Assembly: GCF_000178995.1 (NCBI RefSeq)
Contig: NZ_ADVZ01000001.1
Span: 1,646,001-1,710,000 of the forward strand
Origin: Afipia sp. 1NLS2
GTDB taxonomy: Bacteria > Pseudomonadota > Alphaproteobacteria > Rhizobiales > Xanthobacteraceae
Length of the DNA: 64,000 nucleotides
Direction of reading: 5' to 3'
Positions 7,622-16,270 of this stretch are shown piece after piece. The position numbers and the translations under genes were made by a program. Each line of letters begins with the position of its first letter. Position 1 is the stretch's first letter. Under the pieces are notes generated by a model. The model was not told the origin of the DNA. It did no database searches and saw nothing but the letters and a program-made list of their open reading frames with translations.

Positions 7622-9121
7622 ATGACCATGGTTAGTCAGCACTACCTCTTTGCCCGCAAATTGCTGGATGAGTTCGGCGCGGGCCTTGGGACGCCGGATC
7701 GTCTCGAGCGGATGGCCGCCGATCTTATCGGCAAGGACGCCAATATCGTCGGGCCGTTCGGGTCGAAGCGGCTAGTCTACGCCGATTACGTCGCCTCCGG
7801 CCGCGCGTTGATGTGCGTCGAGCAGTTCGTCATGCAGAACGTGCTGCCGTACTACGCCAACAGCCACACCGAGGCGTCCTACTGCGGCGGCGCGATGACC
7901 GGATTTCGCCGCGCGGCGCGCGAGACGGTCGCGGCCTGCTGCGGAGCGACCAGTGATCATGCGGTGATCTTCACCGGCTCCGGCGCAACCTCCGGCCTCA
8001 ACCGGCTTGTGAATCTGCTTGGCGTCACCGCAAGCATGAAAGCCGGCGTGCGGCCGCGCATCGTCGTCGGTCCCTATGAGCATCACTCGAACATTCTTCC
8101 CTGGCGCGAAAGCGGCGCGGAAATCGTCGAGGTCAGGGAAGCGGCAACCGGCGGGCCGGATCTCGATGATCTCGATGCGGCGCTCAGTAGCGCCGGCGAG
8201 CGTCTTGTTGTCTGCGCGCTGTCCGCCGCCTCGAATGTCACGGGCATCATTGCCGACGTTGCCGGGTTGACGAAGCGGGTGAAGGCGACCGGCGCGAAGC
8301 TGGTGTGGGATTACGCCGGCGCGGGCCCCTATATGTCGATTGCGATGGAGCCTGCGCCCGGTGCGCTGATCGATGCAGTGGCGGTGTCGCCGCACAAGTT
8401 CATCGGTGGTCCCGCGGCGACAGGCATCCTGATCGTGCGTCACGACGCGGTCGATACGGTGAAGCCGACATGGCCCGGCGGCGGCACGGTGAAATTCGTC
8501 ACGCCCACGGAACACGATTACAGCGACAGCCTCGAGGTGCGCGAGGAAAGCGGAACGCCCAACGTGGTTGGCGACATCCGCGCGGCGCTGGCCTTCCTCG
8601 TCAAGAAGGCCATCGGTGCGGAAACCATGGCGAAGCGCAACGCCGAGGTGCGCGCGCGCGCCCTGACGGCGTGGAGCGGGATCGAGCGTCTTGAGCTTCT
8701 CGGCAACATGCAGGCTGAAAGCCTGCCGATCTTCTCGTTCCGTGTGAAGGACGGAAAGGGCGGATACATCCATCAGCAACTGGTGACGCGGATGTTGAGC
8801 GACCGCTTCGGCATTCAGGCGCGCGGCGGCTGCGCCTGCGCGGGACCTTATGTTCATCGCCTGCTGCTGATCGACGAAGACGAGTCGACTGTGTTGCGCC
8901 GGCTGATCGCCGAAGGCGATGAGATTCGCAAGCCGGGATTCACGCGGCTGAACTTCAGCGTGCTGCTGCCGGACGACAAGGTGGATTTCATTCTGAAGTC
9001 GGTCGCCCAGCTCGCAAGTGATGCCGCCGCGTTCACGGATCGCTATGCGGTCGATGTCGGCCGGGCGATTTTCTTTCCCCGCCAGGGGCCCGGCGCGCCG
9101 GTCCTGTCGGCTGCAAGCTGA
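7622..9121 (+). CDS. Class V aminotransferase, cysteine desulfurase-like
   Basis: 499 residues, longer than SufS/IscS (about 400). It is a fold-type I PLP enzyme: substrate and cofactor motifs include FTGSGATSGLNRLVNLLG, YEHHSNILPW and the Schiff-base lysine in VSPHKFIGGP (Lys259, codon at 8396). The segment RGGCACAGPYVHRLL occupies the region where SufS-type enzymes carry the active-site cysteine loop. The expected chemistry is removal of sulfur (or selenium) from a cysteine-like substrate, leaving alanine and an enzyme persulfide. The ATG at 7622 has GGAG seven bases upstream; a second ATG lies two codons later, and the longer frame from 7448 overlaps a leader ORF and was rejected. It is followed at once by a persulfide dioxygenase-like gene and a sulfite exporter-like gene, which supports a sulfur role. 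Confidence 0.8.
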   Translation: MTMVSQHYLFARKLLDEFGAGLGTPDRLERMAADLIGKDANIVGPFGSKRLVYADYVASGRALMCVEQFVMQNVLPYYANSHTEASYCGGAMTGFRRAARETVAACCGATSDHAVIFTGSGATSGLNRLVNLLGVTASMKAGVRPRIVVGPYEHHSNILPWRESGAEIVEVREAATGGPDLDDLDAALSSAGERLVVCALSAASNVTGIIADVAGLTKRVKATGAKLVWDYAGAGPYMSIAMEPAPGALIDAVAVSPHKFIGGPAATGILIVRHDAVDTVKPTWPGGGTVKFVTPTEHDYSDSLEVREESGTPNVVGDIRAALAFLVKKAIGAETMAKRNAEVRARALTAWSGIERLELLGNMQAESLPIFSFRVKDGKGGYIHQQLVTRMLSDRFGIQARGGCACAGPYVHRLLLIDEDESTVLRRLIAEGDEIRKPGFTRLNFSVLLPDDKVDFILKSVAQLASDAAAFTDRYAVDVGRAIFFPRQGPGAPVLSAAS

Positions 9122-9141
9122 CGAGAAATCGAGATTGATCC

Positions 9142-10032
9142 ATGACCATCGCCCATTCCGGCAAGCCTGACGTCAAAGGCTTCTTCGATCCGCGCACGTG
9201 GAGCATCCAGTACGTGGTGTCGGACCCGCGCAGCAAGGAATGCGTGATCATCGATCCCGTTCTCGACTACGACGAGAAGTCGGGCTCGGTCGCGACAAAC
9301 AGCGCCGACGCGATCCTGGCCTATATCGCTGAGCGCGGACTGAAACTGACGGCGATCCTCGATACCCATCCTCATGCCGATCATTTTTCCGCCGCGCAAT
9401 ATCTGAAGAAAGCCACCGGCGCGCCCACGGCGATCGGCGAGCGCATTGTCGATGTACAGCGGTTGTGGCAGGTCATCTACAATTTCCACGGCCTCGCGAC
9501 CGACGGCTCGCAATGGGATCGCCTGTTTGCCGATGGTGATCGCTTCAAGGTCGGCGACATCGAAGGCCGCGTGCTGTTCTCGCCGGGGCACACGCTTGCG
9601 TCCGTCACTTACGTGATCGGCGATGCGGCTTTTGTGCATGATACGCTGTTCATGCCCGACAGCGGCACGGCGCGCGCGGACTTCCCCGGCGGCAGCGCCG
9701 TGAAGCTGTGGTCTTCGATCCAGCAGATTTTGGCGTTGCCCGACGACACCCGGATTTTTCCGGGCCACGATTACCAGCCGGGCGGCCGCGCGCCGCGGTG
9801 GGAAAGCACGGTGGCGGAGCAGAAGGCACACAATCCGCATGTCGCCGGAATGAATGAAGCTGATTACGTCGCTCTGCGCGAAGCACGCGACAAAACGCTG
9901 CCGATGCCGAAGCTGATCCTGCATGCGCTGCAGGTCAATATTCGCGGCGGACGGCTCCCTGAACCGGAATCCAATGGCAATCGCTATCTGAAGATTCCGC
10001 TCGATGCCTTCGGACAGGTGTCATGGGGCTGA
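9142..10032 (+). CDS. MBL-fold hydrolase of the persulfide dioxygenase / rhodanese-associated type
   Basis: 296 residues with a complete metallo-beta-lactamase metal set: DTHPHADHFSAAQYL (the HxHxDH motif), FSPGHTLASVTYVIG (third histidine), DTLFMPDSGTARADFPGG and IFPGHDY (last histidine). The spacing and the DTLFMPDSGTARADFPGG segment fit the ETHE1/BlhA-like branch, which oxidises glutathione persulfide to sulfite and glutathione with a single iron. Glyoxalase II and other MBL hydrolases share the metal site, so the dioxygenase activity is an inference. It starts 20 bases after the cysteine desulfurase-like gene and is followed by a TauE/SafE transporter, a context seen around sulfide and persulfide oxidation genes. 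Confidence 0.8.
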   Translation: MTIAHSGKPDVKGFFDPRTWSIQYVVSDPRSKECVIIDPVLDYDEKSGSVATNSADAILAYIAERGLKLTAILDTHPHADHFSAAQYLKKATGAPTAIGERIVDVQRLWQVIYNFHGLATDGSQWDRLFADGDRFKVGDIEGRVLFSPGHTLASVTYVIGDAAFVHDTLFMPDSGTARADFPGGSAVKLWSSIQQILALPDDTRIFPGHDYQPGGRAPRWESTVAEQKAHNPHVAGMNEADYVALREARDKTLPMPKLILHALQVNIRGGRLPEPESNGNRYLKIPLDAFGQVSWG

Positions 10033-10072
10033 TGGGACGCGGCACGGAAAGTTTCGAGGCGGCCGAGGCATG

Positions 10073-10852
10073 ATGCAGATCGCATTCGTGCCGGCCCTTG
10101 CGTCAGGCGGCGCGGTCGGTTTTTCTCTGGGGTTGATCGGAGGCGGCGGCTCGATTCTGGCGACGCCGCTGCTGCTTTATGTCGTTGGCGTGGCGCAGCC
10201 GCATGTCGCGATTGGCACCGGCGCGCTCGCCGTCGCGGTCAACGCATTCGTTGCGTTCGCAGGGCACGCGCGCGCCGGCAATGTACGCTGGCTGTTTGCA
10301 GGCATCTTCGCGGCGGCTGGCACGCTCGGCGCCTTTGCAGGCTCCAGCATCGGCAAGGTGATCGACGGCCAGCACCTGCTGTTCTTCTTCGGCCTTGCGA
10401 TGGTGGCGGTGGGTTTGGCTATGCTGCGTCCGACCCCGCCGGACGGCACATGCGAACGTGAGACCGATCTCAAGACCTGCTCGGGTGTGATCGCGGTTGC
10501 CTTTATCGTCGGCGCGGCCTCGGGCTTTTTCGGCATCGGCGGCGGTTTTCTGATCGTGCCGGGTCTCGTGCTTGCGACCGGCATTCCGATGATCCACGCG
10601 GTCGGGTCGTCATTGTTCGCTGTCGGTTGTTTCGGTCTCGCCACTGCTCTGAATTATGCGTGGTCGGGATTCATCGACGGGCCGGTGGCTGGCACTTTCA
10701 TTATCGGCGGCGTCGCGGGCGGATTGCTCGGCATGCTGCTGGCCAATCATCTGTCGCGCGGAAAGAATCTGCTGCGCTATGTGTTCTCCGCCATCGTGCT
10801 GATCGTCGCGGCGTATGTGCTGTATCGCAGCGGACACGCCATGATGGGTTGA
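10073..10852 (+). CDS. TauE/SafE-family permease (sulfite exporter-like)
   Basis: 259 residues, about eight hydrophobic segments. Two internally similar halves each carry the family's glycine-rich motif: GFSLGLIGGGGSILATPLLL near the N terminus and ASGFFGIGGGFLIVPGLVL in the second half. The family exports sulfite, sulfoacetate or related anions across the inner membrane. The start is uncertain between adjacent ATGs at 10070 and 10073; the second has better spacing from GAGG. It begins 40 bases after the persulfide dioxygenase-like gene, so exporting the sulfite that enzyme would make is the simplest hypothesis. The end is three bases from the convergent Lrp gene. Confidence 0.8.
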   Translation: MQIAFVPALASGGAVGFSLGLIGGGGSILATPLLLYVVGVAQPHVAIGTGALAVAVNAFVAFAGHARAGNVRWLFAGIFAAAGTLGAFAGSSIGKVIDGQHLLFFFGLAMVAVGLAMLRPTPPDGTCERETDLKTCSGVIAVAFIVGAASGFFGIGGGFLIVPGLVLATGIPMIHAVGSSLFAVGCFGLATALNYAWSGFIDGPVAGTFIIGGVAGGLLGMLLANHLSRGKNLLRYVFSAIVLIVAAYVLYRSGHAMMG

Positions 10853-10855
10853 CCG

Positions 10856-11332
10856 TCAGCCGTTCAGGACAGCAGGCGAGACGCTGCGCTGGACCACGGC
10901 GCGCATCGCGAAACTCGAATGCAGGCGGGCGACGCCGGGCATGCGCGACAGATGCTGCTTGTGGATGCGCTCATAGTCCGCCATGTCGCGGGCCTGCACC
11001 TGAACCAGATAATCGTCGCTGCCCGACATCAGGTGGCACGCCACCACCTCATGGCATTCCGTGACCTCTTTTTCGAATCGCGCCAGCGCGTCCTCGCTCT
11101 GGCGGTCGAGCGTGATGTGAACCAGCACCGTCATCATGAAGCCGAGACCGGCGGCATCGATATTGGCGGAGTAACCGCGGATCACGCCGGACTGTTCGAG
11201 CTGCTGGAGGCGGCGCGCGCAGGCGGTCGGAGACAGGCCCACTTTTTCGGAAAGCAGGACGTGGCTGATCCGCGCATCCTTGACCAGTTCACGCATGATT
11301 TTCCGATCCATATCAGTGGGTTCGATGGTCAT
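10856..11332 (-). CDS. Lrp/AsnC-family transcriptional regulator
   Basis: 158 residues, the normal Lrp length. The N-terminal helix-turn-helix (MDRKIMRELVKDARISH, then LSEKVGLSPTACARRLQQLE) is followed by an RAM ligand-binding domain from about residue 65 (MMTVLVHITLDRQ, then HLMSGSDDYLVQVQARDMAD). Such proteins form octamers that sense an amino acid. It is divergent from the alanine racemase and D-amino acid dehydrogenase genes, the same arrangement known for the DadR-type regulator of dadAX in Pseudomonas, so control of alanine catabolism is the likely role. The 160-bp divergent region carries AT-rich repeated motifs that could be its sites. Alanine as the ligand is inference. Confidence 0.88.
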   Translation of the reverse strand: MTIEPTDMDRKIMRELVKDARISHVLLSEKVGLSPTACARRLQQLEQSGVIRGYSANIDAAGLGFMMTVLVHITLDRQSEDALARFEKEVTECHEVVACHLMSGSDDYLVQVQARDMADYERIHKQHLSRMPGVARLHSSFAMRAVVQRSVSPAVLNG

Positions 11333-11372
11333 GCGTCTCTCCTGCCGTTATTCGCGCTCGACTATAGCGAAA

Positions 11373-11429
11373 CTATCTCAGTATAAGCATTTATCCTGCG
11401 TTATTGCGACACTTTCTATCTGAATAAGC
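11373..11429. promoter_or_regulatory. Imperfect direct repeat in the Lrp-alr divergent region
   Basis: CTATCTCAGTATAAGC at 11373-11388 is echoed as CTATCTGAATAAGC at 11416-11429, 43 bp apart, about four helical turns. Lrp-family proteins bind several helically phased AT-rich sites, and these repeats sit between the Lrp gene and the operon it probably controls. Function is inferred from position only. Confidence 0.4.
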
Positions 11430-11492
11430 CGAGTTCCGCCAACTTGACGCTGATACCTTGCTTGAAAGCACCATGATGCGGCGAGGCGGTTG

Positions 11493-12644
11493 ATGGAGAA
11501 GAACGGGCGGTTCAGGGGAGGGACGCTGGCGGTCGATCTGCGGGCCGTCCGTTCGAATTATCGCCTTCTGCGCTCCAGGCTGAGAGCCTCAACCCTTTGC
11601 GCGGGTGTGGTGAAAGCCGACGGCTATGGGCTCGGCGCCACTTACGTGTCGCGCGCGCTGTTCGCGGAAGGGTGCCGGCACTTCTTCGTCGCCCATCTCG
11701 ATGAAGGGCTGGCGCTGCGGCCTTATCTGCCGCGTTCGGCCGCGATTTTCATTTTGAATGGTTTGCCGCGCGGCGCGGAGAGAGAGTGCGCGGCGGCAGG
11801 GCTCGTCCCCGTGCTCAATTCGCCGGAGCAGGCCGGGGCCTGGGCTGGTTGCGCGCGGACACGCGGACAGCGTTTGCCTGCCGTGCTCCAGGTCGATTCC
11901 GGCATGAACCGACTCGGCCTCACAGCCGGTGAGGCCGCGCGCTTCGCGGAAACGCCCGCGCGATCCGGCGTCGTCGATCTGCGCTACATCATGAGCCATC
12001 TCGCATGCGCTGACACGCCTGCGCATGAAGCCAACGCGATGCAGCTCGCAACATTCAGGCAGCTCGCAGGGTTGTTTCCCGACGTGCCGCGCTCGCTGGC
12101 GAATTCGTCGGGCATTTTTCTCGGGCCCGATTATCATTTCAGTCTCGTGCGCCCGGGGTCTGCGCTGTACGGCGTCAACCCCGATCCCGCCGCCACCAAT
12201 CCGATGCAGAGCGTGGTGCGGCTGACGGCGAAAGTGATTCAGTTGCGCAACGTGATGCCGGGCGATTGTGTCGGTTATGGTTGGGACGCGCGCGCGCGCG
12301 GCGAAGCGCGGCTCGCCACGCTGTCGCTTGGATATGCCGACGGCTTTCATCGCGCATGGGGCAAAGGCGGCGCGGTGTTTTTCGAAGGCCTGCGATTGCC
12401 GGTGGTGGGGCGCGTGTCGATGGACAGCATCGTGATCGATGCGAGCGCCATCGCGCCCGGGCGTCTGGGTCCGGACTCCGAGGTCGAAGTGATCGGCGAC
12501 GATCAGCCGCTGGATGATCTCGCCTCGGTTGCGGGCACTATCGGTTACGAAGTCCTGACCGGGCTCGGTTCCCGCTATCAGCGCATTTATCTCGGAGCGG
12601 AGGAGAGCGTGCCGTCCGCGATGCTTGAGGACAGCCTGCAATGA
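11493..12644 (+). CDS. alr: Alanine racemase, catabolic type
   Basis: 383 residues. Alanine racemase interconverts L- and D-alanine using PLP. The PLP lysine is in [12 protein letters not shown] near residue 40, the N-terminal TIM barrel continues with [12 protein letters not shown], and the C-terminal beta domain carries SLGYADGF and [11 protein letters not shown], where the family has its partner tyrosine and carbamylated region. The ATG at 11493 follows GAGG; an overlapping TTG just upstream is less likely. Its stop overlaps the start of the D-amino acid dehydrogenase gene, so racemisation of L-alanine followed by oxidation of D-alanine to pyruvate is the evident pathway (DadX role). Whether another racemase supplies the cell wall cannot be seen here. 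Confidence 0.92.
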   Translation: MEKNGRFRGGTLAVDLRAVRSNYRLLRSRLRASTLCAGVVKADGYGLGATYVSRALFAEGCRHFFVAHLDEGLALRPYLPRSAAIFILNGLPRGAERECAAAGLVPVLNSPEQAGAWAGCARTRGQRLPAVLQVDSGMNRLGLTAGEAARFAETPARSGVVDLRYIMSHLACADTPAHEANAMQLATFRQLAGLFPDVPRSLANSSGIFLGPDYHFSLVRPGSALYGVNPDPAATNPMQSVVRLTAKVIQLRNVMPGDCVGYGWDARARGEARLATLSLGYADGFHRAWGKGGAVFFEGLRLPVVGRVSMDSIVIDASAIAPGRLGPDSEVEVIGDDQPLDDLASVAGTIGYEVLTGLGSRYQRIYLGAEESVPSAMLEDSLQ

Positions 12645-13900
12645 AAGTTCTGGTACTGGGCGCCGGCGTCATCGGCGTCACGACATCCTATTATCTTGCG
12701 AAAGCCGATTGCGAGGTGACGGTGCTGGACCGCCAGCCCGGACCCGGACTCGAAACCAGCTTCAGCAATGCCGGAGAGATTTCTCCGGGCTATGCGTCGC
12801 CATGGGCAGGGCCGGGCGTTCCGCTCAAGGCGGTGCGCTGGCTGATGGACAAATACGGTCCGCTCGTCGTCCGCCCGCAATGGGATCCGGCGATGTGGCG
12901 TTGGATGCTGCAGATGCTGCGCAACTGCACCTCTGCGCGCTACGCCGTCAACAAATCGCGCATGGTCGGCATTGCCGAATACAGCCGCGATTGCCTGCGC
13001 ATCCTGCGCCGCGACGAAGGCCTTGCCTACGACGAACGCGGCCAGGGTACGCTGCAGCTGTTCCGCAAGCAGTCGCAGCTCGATGCCATCGGCGGCGACG
13101 TCGAAGTTCTGAAGCAATATGGCGTGCCTTACGAGATTCTCGATCCCGCGGGTTGCGTGAAGGTCGAGCCGGGACTGGCGCGCGCCCATACATCTTTTGT
13201 CGGCGGATTACGATTGCCGGACGATGAAACTGGCGACTGCTACATGTTCACCGACGGCCTTGCGAAGATCGCAGCCGGTCTTGGCGTGAAGACGGTGTAT
13301 GACACCACGATCAAGTCCATCGACGTGACCGGCGGACGTGTTGCGCAGGTCACGACCGACAAGGGCGTATTCAGCGCCGATACGTATGTCGTCGCGCTCG
13401 GCAGTTTTTCGCCGCTGTTGCTGCGTCCGCTCGGTATCGACATTCCGGTCTATCCGGTGAAGGGCTATTCGCTCACCGTTCCCATCGTGGACGCAAGCGC
13501 CGCGCCGGAATCGACCGTGATGGATGAGAGCTACAAGGTTGCGATCACCCGGCTTGGTGATCGCATCCGCGTCGGCGGCACCGCCGAGGTTGGCAGTTAT
13601 CAGGTGAAGCTGCGGCCGGAACGCCGCCTGCCGCTCGACCGTTCGCTGGGCGATCTGTTTCCCGAGGGTGGCGACGTCAACCGCGCGCATTTCTGGAGCG
13701 GGCTGCGGCCGATGACGCCCGACGGTCCGCCGGTGATCGGCCCGACGCAATTGGGCAATCTCATGCTCAACACCGGACACGGCACGCTTGGATGGACCAT
13801 GGCGTGCGGTGCAGGGAAGGTGGTTGCCGACCAGATCGTGGGTATCAAGCCGGATATTCCGGTCGAAGGATTATCGCATCTGCGCTACGCGCATGCTTAA
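12641..13900 (+). CDS. dadA: D-amino acid dehydrogenase small subunit
   Basis: 419 residues, the standard DadA length. This FAD flavoprotein at the inner membrane oxidises D-alanine and other D-amino acids to keto acids and ammonia and passes electrons to the quinone pool. The N-terminal dinucleotide fold is [18 protein letters not shown] with the FAD ribose acid in [27 protein letters not shown] is a strong DadA signature, and the C-terminal [14 protein letters not shown] and [14 protein letters not shown] motifs close the FAD site. It overlaps alr by ATGA and is followed 25 bases later by a RidA gene, which would remove the reactive imine made by the reaction. Confidence 0.94.
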   Translation: MKVLVLGAGVIGVTTSYYLAKADCEVTVLDRQPGPGLETSFSNAGEISPGYASPWAGPGVPLKAVRWLMDKYGPLVVRPQWDPAMWRWMLQMLRNCTSARYAVNKSRMVGIAEYSRDCLRILRRDEGLAYDERGQGTLQLFRKQSQLDAIGGDVEVLKQYGVPYEILDPAGCVKVEPGLARAHTSFVGGLRLPDDETGDCYMFTDGLAKIAAGLGVKTVYDTTIKSIDVTGGRVAQVTTDKGVFSADTYVVALGSFSPLLLRPLGIDIPVYPVKGYSLTVPIVDASAAPESTVMDESYKVAITRLGDRIRVGGTAEVGSYQVKLRPERRLPLDRSLGDLFPEGGDVNRAHFWSGLRPMTPDGPPVIGPTQLGNLMLNTGHGTLGWTMACGAGKVVADQIVGIKPDIPVEGLSHLRYAHA

Positions 13901-13925
13901 GCACTATGTTTTCAGGGAGAGAGTG

Positions 13926-14384
13926 ATGAGTGAAGTCGAACGTAAATTGCAGGAACGCGGCCTGAATGTGCCCGCCGCGGCCAAAAGCCTTGCCGATTAT
14001 GTGCCGGTGAATCGCGCAGGCAATCTTGTTTTCGTGTCGGGGCAACTGCCGGTGCAGGACGGCAAGCTCGCTTTCGAGGGCATCGTCGGCAAGGATATCG
14101 ACACCGAGACCGCCAAGAAGGCGGCTGTTCTCTGTGCGCTCAACATCATAGGCCAGCTCAAGGCTGCCGTGCCTTCACTCGACAGCCTGCGCTGCATTCG
14201 TCTCGGCGGCTTCGTGCAGAGCGCGGCCGGATTCAGGGATCATGCGGCCGTGGTCAACGGTGCGTCCGAGCTGATCGTCCATGCCTTCGGCGAGAAGGGG
14301 CGGCATGCCCGCGCCGCGGTCGGTTGCAGTTCGCTGCCGCTCGGCGCTCCCGTCGAAGTCGAGGCGATCTTCGAGATCGACTAG
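13926..14384 (+). CDS. RidA/YjgF-family enamine/imine deaminase
   Basis: 152 residues, about 20 more than classical RidA, which fits the YjgF-YER057c subgroup of 150-residue proteins. The C-terminal signature GRHARAAVGCSSLPLGAPVEVE contains the arginine and cysteine of the family's trimer-interface pocket. RidA proteins hydrolyse 2-aminoacrylate and other imines released by PLP and flavin enzymes. I chose the ATG at 13926, which follows GAGAGAG, over the longer frame from 13788, which runs inside dadA. Its place after alr and dadA suggests it clears the iminopropionate formed when D-alanine is oxidised. Confidence 0.88.
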   Translation: MSEVERKLQERGLNVPAAAKSLADYVPVNRAGNLVFVSGQLPVQDGKLAFEGIVGKDIDTETAKKAAVLCALNIIGQLKAAVPSLDSLRCIRLGGFVQSAAGFRDHAAVVNGASELIVHAFGEKGRHARAAVGCSSLPLGAPVEVEAIFEID

Positions 14385-14430
14385 CCGAAAGCCTCAGGCC
14401 TTCGAGCTGAAAGAAGTGTCTGGCTGGTTC

Positions 14431-14462
14431 AAAGCCCGTGCGTCAACCAGCGCGCGGGCTTT
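14431..14462 (+). terminator. Terminator of the alr-dadA-ridA operon
   Basis: AAAGCCCGTGCG and CGCGCGGGCTTT pair over 12 bp with one T-G wobble around an 8-base loop. It starts 46 bases after the ridA stop and is followed by GGCTTTTG. A modest T-run makes this a plausible intrinsic terminator. Confidence 0.6.
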
Positions 14463-14554
14463 GGCTTTTGAGCCCGACGATCAATAATTCTTTTGTCTGG
14501 CGATTTGCCTCTGATACCAATCTGGCAGGTAAGCTTGGAAGCTGGCGGGGAGCG

Positions 14555-15739
14555 ATGAGCAATCGGGCGGACGGAGGCAATCCTGCCGAAATATTTTCAG
14601 CTTTTCTGAAACTGGGGCTCACCTCATTTGGCGGCCCGGTCGCGCATCTCGGCTATTTCCGGTTCGAGTTCGTCGAGCGGCGGAAGTGGTTGAGCGAAGA
14701 GAGCTACGCCGACCTCGTGGCGCTCTGCCAGTTTCTTCCCGGTCCTGCATCGAGCCAGGTCGGAATCTCAATCGGTCTGTTGCGCGGCGGCTATCTCGGC
14801 GCCCTCGCCGCATGGATTGCGTTCACGCTGCCGTCCGCACTCGCGCTCGTGCTTTTCGCGTATGGGCTCGCAGCCTTCGAGAACAGTTTCGGCGGCGGCT
14901 GGCTGCACGGGTTGAAGGTTGCCGCCGTCGCTGTCGTGGCGCTGGCTATTCTCGGCATGGCCAGAACGCTGACGCCTGATCGTCTCAGGGTGACGCTTGC
15001 AATTGCCGCAATGGCGGTGGCGCTCATGCTGCCGTCGGCGTGGGGACAGATCGCGGGCATTGTGCTCGGCGGGTGTGTCGGCTGGTTCTGCATCAAGGGA
15101 AAATCTTCCACCGATCAGGCCGTGCTGCCGCTTCCGATCAGCCGGAGGGTCGGCGTCGCGATGCTTGTTGCGTTCGCCGTTCTGCTGGCAGGCCTGCCTC
15201 TCGCCGCAGCGGCAACCGACAGCCCATCACTGAAGCTGTTCGACATCTTTTATCGCGTTGGATCGCTGGTGTTCGGCGGCGGCCATGTCGTTCTGCCGCT
15301 GCTCAAGGCGGAAGTCGTCCCGGCCCTTGTGAGCAGCGACAATTTCCTTGCGGGCTACGGCGCCGCGCAGGCCGTTCCGGGTCCGCTGTTCACGTTCGCC
15401 GCTTATCTCGGCACGGTCATGGGCGGATGGACAATCGCAGTCGTTTGTCTTGTCGGCATCTTCCTGCCGTCATTTCTGCTCGTCATCGGCGTGCTGCCGT
15501 TCTGGGATGTGCTGCGAAGAAAACCGGCGGCGCAAGCCGTGCTGGCGGGAGTGAACGCGGCAGTGGTCGGATTGCTGCTCGCCGCTTTCTACGATCCGGT
15601 TTGGACCGCGGGCATCACCAACAGCTATGACTACGCGCTCGGGTTGGGCGCATTCGTGCTGCTGTTCGTATGGAAGGCACCGCCGTGGCTTGTGGTGGTC
15701 CTCTGCGGGGCGGCGGAGCAATGGCTCTCCTATTGGTGA
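14555..15739 (+). CDS. chrA: Chromate transporter ChrA, two-domain type
   Basis: 394 residues, with two homologous CHR halves as in full-length ChrA, which expels chromate from the cytoplasm. The N-terminal half starts with KLGLTSFGGPVAHLGYF and has LCQFLPGPASSQVGISIG; the second half starts with FYRVGSLVFGGGHVVLPLL and has GAAQAVPGPLFTFAAYLG. The paired FGGP and FGGGH motifs and the PGP signatures are diagnostic. About ten membrane segments are visible. The ATG at 14555 follows GGGGAGC; upstream in-frame codons lie in the terminator of the previous operon. There is no ChrB regulator next to it, so whether chromate is the physiological substrate is open. Confidence 0.9.
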   Translation: MSNRADGGNPAEIFSAFLKLGLTSFGGPVAHLGYFRFEFVERRKWLSEESYADLVALCQFLPGPASSQVGISIGLLRGGYLGALAAWIAFTLPSALALVLFAYGLAAFENSFGGGWLHGLKVAAVAVVALAILGMARTLTPDRLRVTLAIAAMAVALMLPSAWGQIAGIVLGGCVGWFCIKGKSSTDQAVLPLPISRRVGVAMLVAFAVLLAGLPLAAAATDSPSLKLFDIFYRVGSLVFGGGHVVLPLLKAEVVPALVSSDNFLAGYGAAQAVPGPLFTFAAYLGTVMGGWTIAVVCLVGIFLPSFLLVIGVLPFWDVLRRKPAAQAVLAGVNAAVVGLLLAAFYDPVWTAGITNSYDYALGLGAFVLLFVWKAPPWLVVVLCGAAEQWLSYW

Positions 15740-15765
15740 ACTGGCCGGGGTTGCGGAGATTCTGT

Positions 15766-15795
15766 TCAGCGGCTACAGAGCCTCACCGCCGCTGA
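15766..15795 (+). terminator. 8-bp inverted repeat after chrA
   Basis: TCAGCGGC and GCCGCTGA form a perfect 8-bp stem with a 14-base loop, 26 bases after the chrA stop. There is no T-run, so this is a weak terminator candidate. Confidence 0.3.
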
Positions 15796-15877
15796 TTGCG
15801 GGCCATCTCAACGCGTGTTGTTGGGGCCGCGATTTCAGCAAGCACATTACTGTAAGAGAATCTTCCAGGAGTGGCTT

Positions 15878-16270
15878 TTGAAATACGCGCTTCTTGTTCT
15901 GGCCGCCGTGCCTGCGCTCTGGGTTGCTCCGGCCGCTGCCGTCGATGCCCGGTTTTATAACAGCCTGAAGCGGCTCGATCCCGACACGAGACTCGAGCAG
16001 GTCTGCGACATCGAGGCGATGAACCGGATCGATCGTGATCCCACGCCCTATCATCCCGACCGCGCCAAGAGCGACGTGCTGAGCACGCCGCGCCACATCG
16101 GCGACACGGTGAAGGGCAATGGTGGCGCCTTCCGCAGCAAGGGCAAGTGGTACTCGTATTCCTTCGTCTGCAAGGGATCGCCGGATCATTACAAGGTGCT
16201 GTCGTTCAGCTACAAGATCGGCGGGCCGATTCCCGAAACCAAGTGGGCGTCGTACGGGCTCTGGCGCTAA
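15878..16270 (+). CDS. Secreted DUF930-family protein
   Basis: 130 residues from a TTG start at 15878, chosen because AGGAG lies about six bases upstream and because it gives a clean signal peptide (KYALLVLAAVPALWVAPAAA, cut before VDARF). Longer starts at 15815 put a charged stretch before the signal. The mature part has LDPDTRLEQVCDIEAMNRI and YHPDRAKSD, then a beta-rich C terminus (GKWYSYSFVCKG), which matches the DUF930 family as I remember it from Hyphomicrobiales. Two cysteines could form a disulfide in the periplasm. Function is unknown. The stop overlaps the convergent NYN gene by four bases. Confidence 0.75.
   Translation: MKYALLVLAAVPALWVAPAAAVDARFYNSLKRLDPDTRLEQVCDIEAMNRIDRDPTPYHPDRAKSDVLSTPRHIGDTVKGNGGAFRSKGKWYSYSFVCKGSPDHYKVLSFSYKIGGPIPETKWASYGLWR

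Noticed and set aside
11444-11472. TTGACG as a -35 element for alr
   Set aside because: The sequence 17 bp downstream (AGCACC) bears no resemblance to a -10 element.
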